From positions 1 through 7,735 of the forward strand of contig PUNR01000110.1 in assembly GCA_003551805.1 (NCBI GenBank): DNA of 7,735 bases. Reading direction: 5' to 3'. Position numbers and translations under genes: made by a program. The DNA comes from Loktanella sp. GTDB lineage: Bacteria > Pseudomonadota > Alphaproteobacteria > Rhodobacterales > Rhodobacteraceae. This document shows, piece by piece, positions 5,140-7,735 of the stretch; position 1 is the first letter of the stretch, and the number at the start of each line of letters is the position of its first letter. A model generated the notes under the pieces. It saw only the letters and a program-made list of their open reading frames with translations, did no database searches and was not told where the DNA came from.

Positions 5140-5427
5140 ATGCTGACACTTATCCAGGCCATGCTTGTTATCATCGGCGTTGTGCGCCTGTTCGTCATCG
5201 CGCATTTCATCATGAGCTGGCTGATCCGGTTTGACGTGCTGAACGTGCGCCAACAATTCGTCGGGCAGGTCTGGTATACATTGCAGCGGATACTGGAACC
5301 GATCTACGGCCCGATCCGCAATATGCTGCCCAATATGGGCGGGATCGACTTGTCGCCTGTACTGGTGCTCGTCGGGCTCGAGATTTTGCGGATATTCCTC
5401 ATCAACAACATGATGGCCTTTGTCTGA
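5140..5427 (+). CDS. yggT: YggT family membrane protein
   Basis: 95 residues with two hydrophobic segments (about 4-27 and 72-88) flanking a loop with the family signature LEPIYGPIRNMLPNMGGIDL (residues 52-71), followed by SPVLVLVGLEILR. YggT proteins are small conserved inner-membrane proteins linked in various bacteria and plastids to division-site or nucleoid organisation; their molecular role is not settled. The frame is open upstream to 4912, but that extension runs antisense through the thioesterase gene and lacks family similarity, so the ATG at 5140-5142 is chosen; its length then equals the usual single-unit YggT size. The Shine-Dalgarno is poor (GGGGCGA at 5126-5132). It is the first gene of the plus-strand group, with the dyad and the direct repeat in its leader. 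Confidence 0.9.
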   Translation: MLTLIQAMLVIIGVVRLFVIAHFIMSWLIRFDVLNVRQQFVGQVWYTLQRILEPIYGPIRNMLPNMGGIDLSPVLVLVGLEILRIFLINNMMAFV

Positions 5428-5472
5428 TCCCTTTCCGCCGAAGGTGTCTGCCATACCGGATGCAAGGTTGCG

Positions 5473-5511
5473 CTGTGGCCAGTTTTACTGAAAACTGGTT
5501 CCAATCCACAG
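5473..5511 (+). other. Two-tier hairpin between yggT and the PA2779-family gene
   Basis: An inner stem CCAGTTTT (5479-5486) with AAAACTGG (5491-5498) and a 4-nt loop is stacked on an outer stem CTGTGG (5473-5478) with CCACAG (5506-5511), with an asymmetric 7-nt bulge. No U-tract follows on either strand, so it is not a standard intrinsic terminator. It may be an RNA-stability or processing structure in a yggT-PA2779 transcript, and it coincides with the possible small ORF at 5475-5543. Confidence 0.5.
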
Positions 5512-5543
5512 AAACCGGCGGCAAGACCGCGAAAAAGGACTGA
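5475..5543 (+). CDS. Possible 22-aa upstream ORF coupled to the PA2779-family gene
   Basis: A GTG at 5475 with AAGG 7 nt upstream opens a 22-codon frame, (M)ASFTENWFQSTETGGKTAKKD, whose TGA (5541-5543) shares its last base with the ATG of the next gene: the TGATG arrangement typical of translational coupling. An in-frame ATG at 5460 would give 27 residues. The peptide is hydrophilic, with a Lys-rich end, and I do not recognise it. The same bases form a strong hairpin, so the open frame may be accidental. Low confidence. Confidence 0.25.
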   Translation: MASFTENWFQSTETGGKTAKKD

Positions 5544-5950
5544 TGAAGATGGGTATTTTTGACCTTTCCCGCAAAAGTCTGGCAATCTTGTTGTCAGCGC
5601 AACTGCTTTTGGCAACGCAGGCCGCCACGCTGGCGCAGGCACAGATGCTGGGAACGGACGAGGCGATTGGCAAATATGCCGCGATGGCCGACCGTAACTT
5701 GTTGCTGAATGAATTGCAGCGCACCGAAATCCGTGACCAGATCATCGACCTTGGTGTCGACCCCGCCGAGGCAGAGGCGCGCCTTGCTGCCCTGTCTGAC
5801 GCAGAGATCGCGACGATCCTGATCCAGATGGAAAATGACAGCGCCGGGGCCGATATTGTCGGCACGTTGTTTACCATCTTTGTCATTCTGCTGGTCACTG
5901 ATTTGCTGTGCTTCACGCGGGTCTACAACTTTACGCGTTGCGTACGTTAA
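5543..5950 (+). CDS. PA2779-family small membrane protein
   Basis: 135 residues. An N-terminal signal or anchor (hydrophobic about 11-31, AxA-like end near LAQAQ) is followed by LGTDEAI (36-42), a helical charged middle with LGVDPAEAEARLAALSDAEI (70-89), and a C-terminal transmembrane segment (about 105-123) ending in basic VYNFTRCVR. This layout, especially LGTDEA and LGVDPxxAxxRLAALSDxE, is that of proteins named after Pseudomonas aeruginosa PA2779. They usually sit directly before a PA2778-family C39-like peptidase, exactly as here. The function is not established; likely an envelope protein acting with, or processed by, its neighbour. The Shine-Dalgarno AAGGA sits 5 nt before the ATG at 5543, and the stop overlaps the next gene. 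Family call good, role unknown. Confidence 0.82.
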   Translation: MKMGIFDLSRKSLAILLSAQLLLATQAATLAQAQMLGTDEAIGKYAAMADRNLLLNELQRTEIRDQIIDLGVDPAEAEARLAALSDAEIATILIQMENDSAGADIVGTLFTIFVILLVTDLLCFTRVYNFTRCVR

Positions 5951-6756
5951 GGGCATTTGCGGCGCTGGTCTGGCTGACAGCCTGCGCCGCGCCTTTTGAC
6001 GCAGACGCGCGGCTGTCGGTCGATGTACCGACCCGCGCGCAGGTGGCTGATGTGCCACTGATCCGCCAAAACGCGTTTTATTGCGGCCCCGCATCTATTG
6101 CGATGGTGATGCAATGGGCGGGGGCCGATGTCACGCAGGATCAGGTCGCAGCGCTTGCCTTCAGCCCCGGTGCGGGTGGCACTTATACCGCAGATATGAT
6201 CGGCAGCAGCCGCAGGCTGGGGCAGCTTGCCGTCGAGATCGGCACGTTCGATCAATTACTGGCCGAAGTTGCAGCAGGCCATCCGGTGATCGTGTTCCAG
6301 AACCTTGGCCTTGGAGTTGCCCCTGTCTGGCATTACGGCGTCGTGACGGGGTATGATTTCGCGCGTGACGAGGTTTATCTGAACTCCGGTCAGGAAGATC
6401 AGATGGTCATGCCCTTTGCCGTGTTTGAACGGACGTGGCGGCGGGGTGATTATTGGGGGCTGGTCGTTCTGCCGCCGGACCGCCTGCCTGTCAGTGTCGG
6501 GCAAACGGCGATCCTGTCGGCAGCCGCTGCGCTGGAACGCGCGGGGCAGCCCGCTGCCGCCGAAACGCTGTATCTGACGGGGGGCGCGCGCTGGCCGGAT
6601 AACTGGTTGTGGCAATTTGGGCTGGGTAATGCGCGTTATGCGCAGGGCGATTTGCGCGGGGCGCAAGCGGCCTTGCGGGACGCGCGGGCAATGGCGCCGG
6701 ACATCCCCGAAATTCGGGCCAATCTGGCAACCGTCACGGCAGAGCGTGGTCGCTAG
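5908..6756 (+). CDS. PA2778-family C39-like cysteine peptidase, lipoprotein with TPR-like C-terminus
   Basis: 282 residues from the GTG at 5908. A hydrophobic leader ends in the lipobox LTAC (Cys26), so the mature protein is predicted to be lipid-anchored outside the cytoplasm. The peptidase domain follows: QNAFYCGPASIAMVMQWAG (54-72, candidate catalytic Cys59), HPVIVFQNLG (125-134) and WHYGVVTGYD (141-150, His142), then a possible third residue in YLNSG (157-161, Asn159); these are papain-like C39 motifs. Residues about 200-280 form helical TPR-like pairs (LERAGQPAAAETLYL; GNARYAQGDLRGAQAALRDARA). The start is uncertain: GTG 5908 overlaps the upstream gene by 43 bp, while a TTG at 5938 would give a shorter leader and 13 bp overlap; neither has a Shine-Dalgarno, so coupling is likely. 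Substrate unknown. Confidence 0.85.
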   Translation: MLHAGLQLYALRTLRAFAALVWLTACAAPFDADARLSVDVPTRAQVADVPLIRQNAFYCGPASIAMVMQWAGADVTQDQVAALAFSPGAGGTYTADMIGSSRRLGQLAVEIGTFDQLLAEVAAGHPVIVFQNLGLGVAPVWHYGVVTGYDFARDEVYLNSGQEDQMVMPFAVFERTWRRGDYWGLVVLPPDRLPVSVGQTAILSAAAALERAGQPAAAETLYLTGGARWPDNWLWQFGLGNARYAQGDLRGAQAALRDARAMAPDIPEIRANLATVTAERGR

Positions 6757-6878
6757 GCGAAACTGCCGCCGCTTATCGGAACGGGGCATGGCGCAAAAAC
6801 GCTGCTTGCAGTCGCGCCTGACCTTTCGGGACAGCCTTGTGCATGATCTAATCTGCCCAAGCCTAGCGGAGAAATCTG

Positions 6879-7735
6879 ATGTCTGATCCGATCACCTTTA
6901 CCCTTGATGGTGAAAGCGTCACCGCCGCTGCCGGCCAGACGATCTGGGAGGTTGCAAATGGTCGCGGCCTGATCATCCCGCATCTGTGCCATAAACCTGC
7001 GCCCGGCTATCGGCCTGACGGCAACTGCCGCGCCTGCATGGTGGCGATTGATGGAGAACGTACTTTGGCCGCGTCCTGCATCCGCGAACCTGTTGAAGGC
7101 ATGGTCGTCACGACCAACCAACCGCGCGAGGTGCAGGCACGCCGCATGGTGATCGAAATGCTGGTGGCCGACCAGCCTGCGCAGGCCGTGGCGCATGATA
7201 AATCCAGCCATCTGTGGGACATGGCCAGCGCCCAAGGCGTGGCGACAAGCCGCTTTCCAGCCAAGGCCGACCACATCCCTTTGCTGGACGACAGCCATGT
7301 TGCGATGTCGGTGAACCTTGACGCCTGTATCCAGTGCGGGCTTTGCGTGCGGGCTTGCCGCGAAGTGCAGGTGAACGATGTGATCGGCATGGCGGGGCGC
7401 GGTGGCACCGCCTATCCGGTCTTCGATATGGATGATCCGATGGGTGGATCATCTTGTGTGGCTTGCGGCGAATGTGTGCAGGCTTGCCCGACAGGTGCGC
7501 TTTTGCCCGCGACGGTGACGGACGAAAACCAGATGGGCGATACCGCTGATTTTGACCGCGAGGTCGCCAGCGTCTGCCCGTTCTGCGGTGTGGGCTGTCA
7601 GGTCAGCCTTAAGATCAAGGACAACAAGGTCAAGTTCGTCGAAGGCATCAATGGCCCCGCGAACGAAGGGCGGCTGTGCGTCAAGGGGCGGTTCGGGTTC
7701 GACTATATCCACCACCCGCACCGTTTGACGAAACC
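6879..7735 (+). CDS. fdhF: Formate dehydrogenase alpha subunit, N-terminal 285 residues (cut by window edge)
   Basis: The open frame runs off the window. Domains in order: a 2Fe-2S ferredoxin domain with Cys37, Cys50, Cys53 and Cys67; a linker; two 4Fe-4S ferredoxin motifs, CIQCGLCVRAC (150-160) and CVACGECVQAC (193-203); and the start of the molybdopterin oxidoreductase domain with its own 4Fe-4S ligands, CPFCGVGC (233-240) and LCVKG (Cys267). This order is that of NAD-linked, molybdenum bis-guanine-dinucleotide formate dehydrogenase alpha subunits (FdhF/FdsA type), which oxidise formate to CO2 in the cytoplasm. No Cys lies between 67 and 150, so the His/Cys3 cluster motif of NuoG-like relatives is absent. 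The catalytic Cys/Sec lies beyond the window. The ATG at 6879 has GGAG 7 nt upstream. The 122-bp gap before it shows no clear promoter, and no beta/gamma subunit gene precedes it. Confidence 0.93.
   Translation, partial: MSDPITFTLDGESVTAAAGQTIWEVANGRGLIIPHLCHKPAPGYRPDGNCRACMVAIDGERTLAASCIREPVEGMVVTTNQPREVQARRMVIEMLVADQPAQAVAHDKSSHLWDMASAQGVATSRFPAKADHIPLLDDSHVAMSVNLDACIQCGLCVRACREVQVNDVIGMAGRGGTAYPVFDMDDPMGGSSCVACGECVQACPTGALLPATVTDENQMGDTADFDREVASVCPFCGVGCQVSLKIKDNKVKFVEGINGPANEGRLCVKGRFGFDYIHHPHRLTK

Noticed and set aside
5473..5511. Intrinsic terminator after yggT.
   Set aside because: The hairpin is strong but neither strand has a following U-tract.
6757..6878. Promoter or FNR-type box before the formate dehydrogenase gene.
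   Set aside because: Only weak hexamers (TTGTGC, TCTAAT) with wrong spacing, and no TTGAT-N4-ATCAA dyad; nothing I can support.

Overview
The window looks like chromosomal DNA from an alphaproteobacterium, most likely of the Rhodobacteraceae (roseobacter group). This rests on high-GC coding sequence with a GC-rich third position, protein sequences that read like roseobacter homologues (ArfB, YggT, formate dehydrogenase alpha, a THEM6-like thioesterase), and a 17-nt match to the 3' end of alphaproteobacterial 16S rRNA used as a ribosome binding site. No insertion sequence, phage gene, tRNA, rRNA gene or CRISPR array is visible. Gene identities come from recognising motifs by eye; no database search was run.

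Layout. Positions 1-5001 hold genes on the minus strand only. Read in the direction of transcription they are: a THEM6-like thioesterase (5001-4456), an Atg22/UMF1-type MFS permease (4390-2999), a MepA-type murein endopeptidase lipoprotein overlapping the permease by 31 bp (3029-2115), an exported phytase-like/esterase-like protein (2051-1188), the queuosine-precursor transporter YhhQ (1114-473), a compact non-standard unit (about 460-231) and the start of arfB (209 to the window edge). From 5140 onward all genes are on the plus strand: yggT (5140-5427), a PA2779-family membrane protein (5543-5950), an overlapping PA2778-family C39-like peptidase lipoprotein with a TPR-like tail (5908-6756), and the first 285 codons of a molybdenum formate dehydrogenase alpha subunit (6879 to the edge). 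A 16-bp dyad at 5039-5054 lies in the divergent intergenic region between the thioesterase and yggT.

The most unusual stretch is 231-461 on the minus strand. It contains a 25-bp AT-rich dyad, a Shine-Dalgarno sequence that is a complete complement of the 16S 3' tail, two overlapping mini-ORFs (18 and 21 codons), a downstream segment able to mask that Shine-Dalgarno, and a strong intrinsic terminator ending 22 nt before the ATG of arfB, which itself has no visible ribosome binding site. It could be a small RNA/mini-protein gene or a leader controlling the ribosome-rescue factor. The second item of interest is the PA2779/PA2778 pair, a recognisable but functionally undefined envelope module.

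Functionally the minus-strand genes are mainly envelope and housekeeping functions (murein cleavage, small-molecule uptake, queuosine salvage, ribosome rescue). The plus-strand genes combine membrane-associated proteins with entry into formate oxidation. I see no single pathway joining them all.
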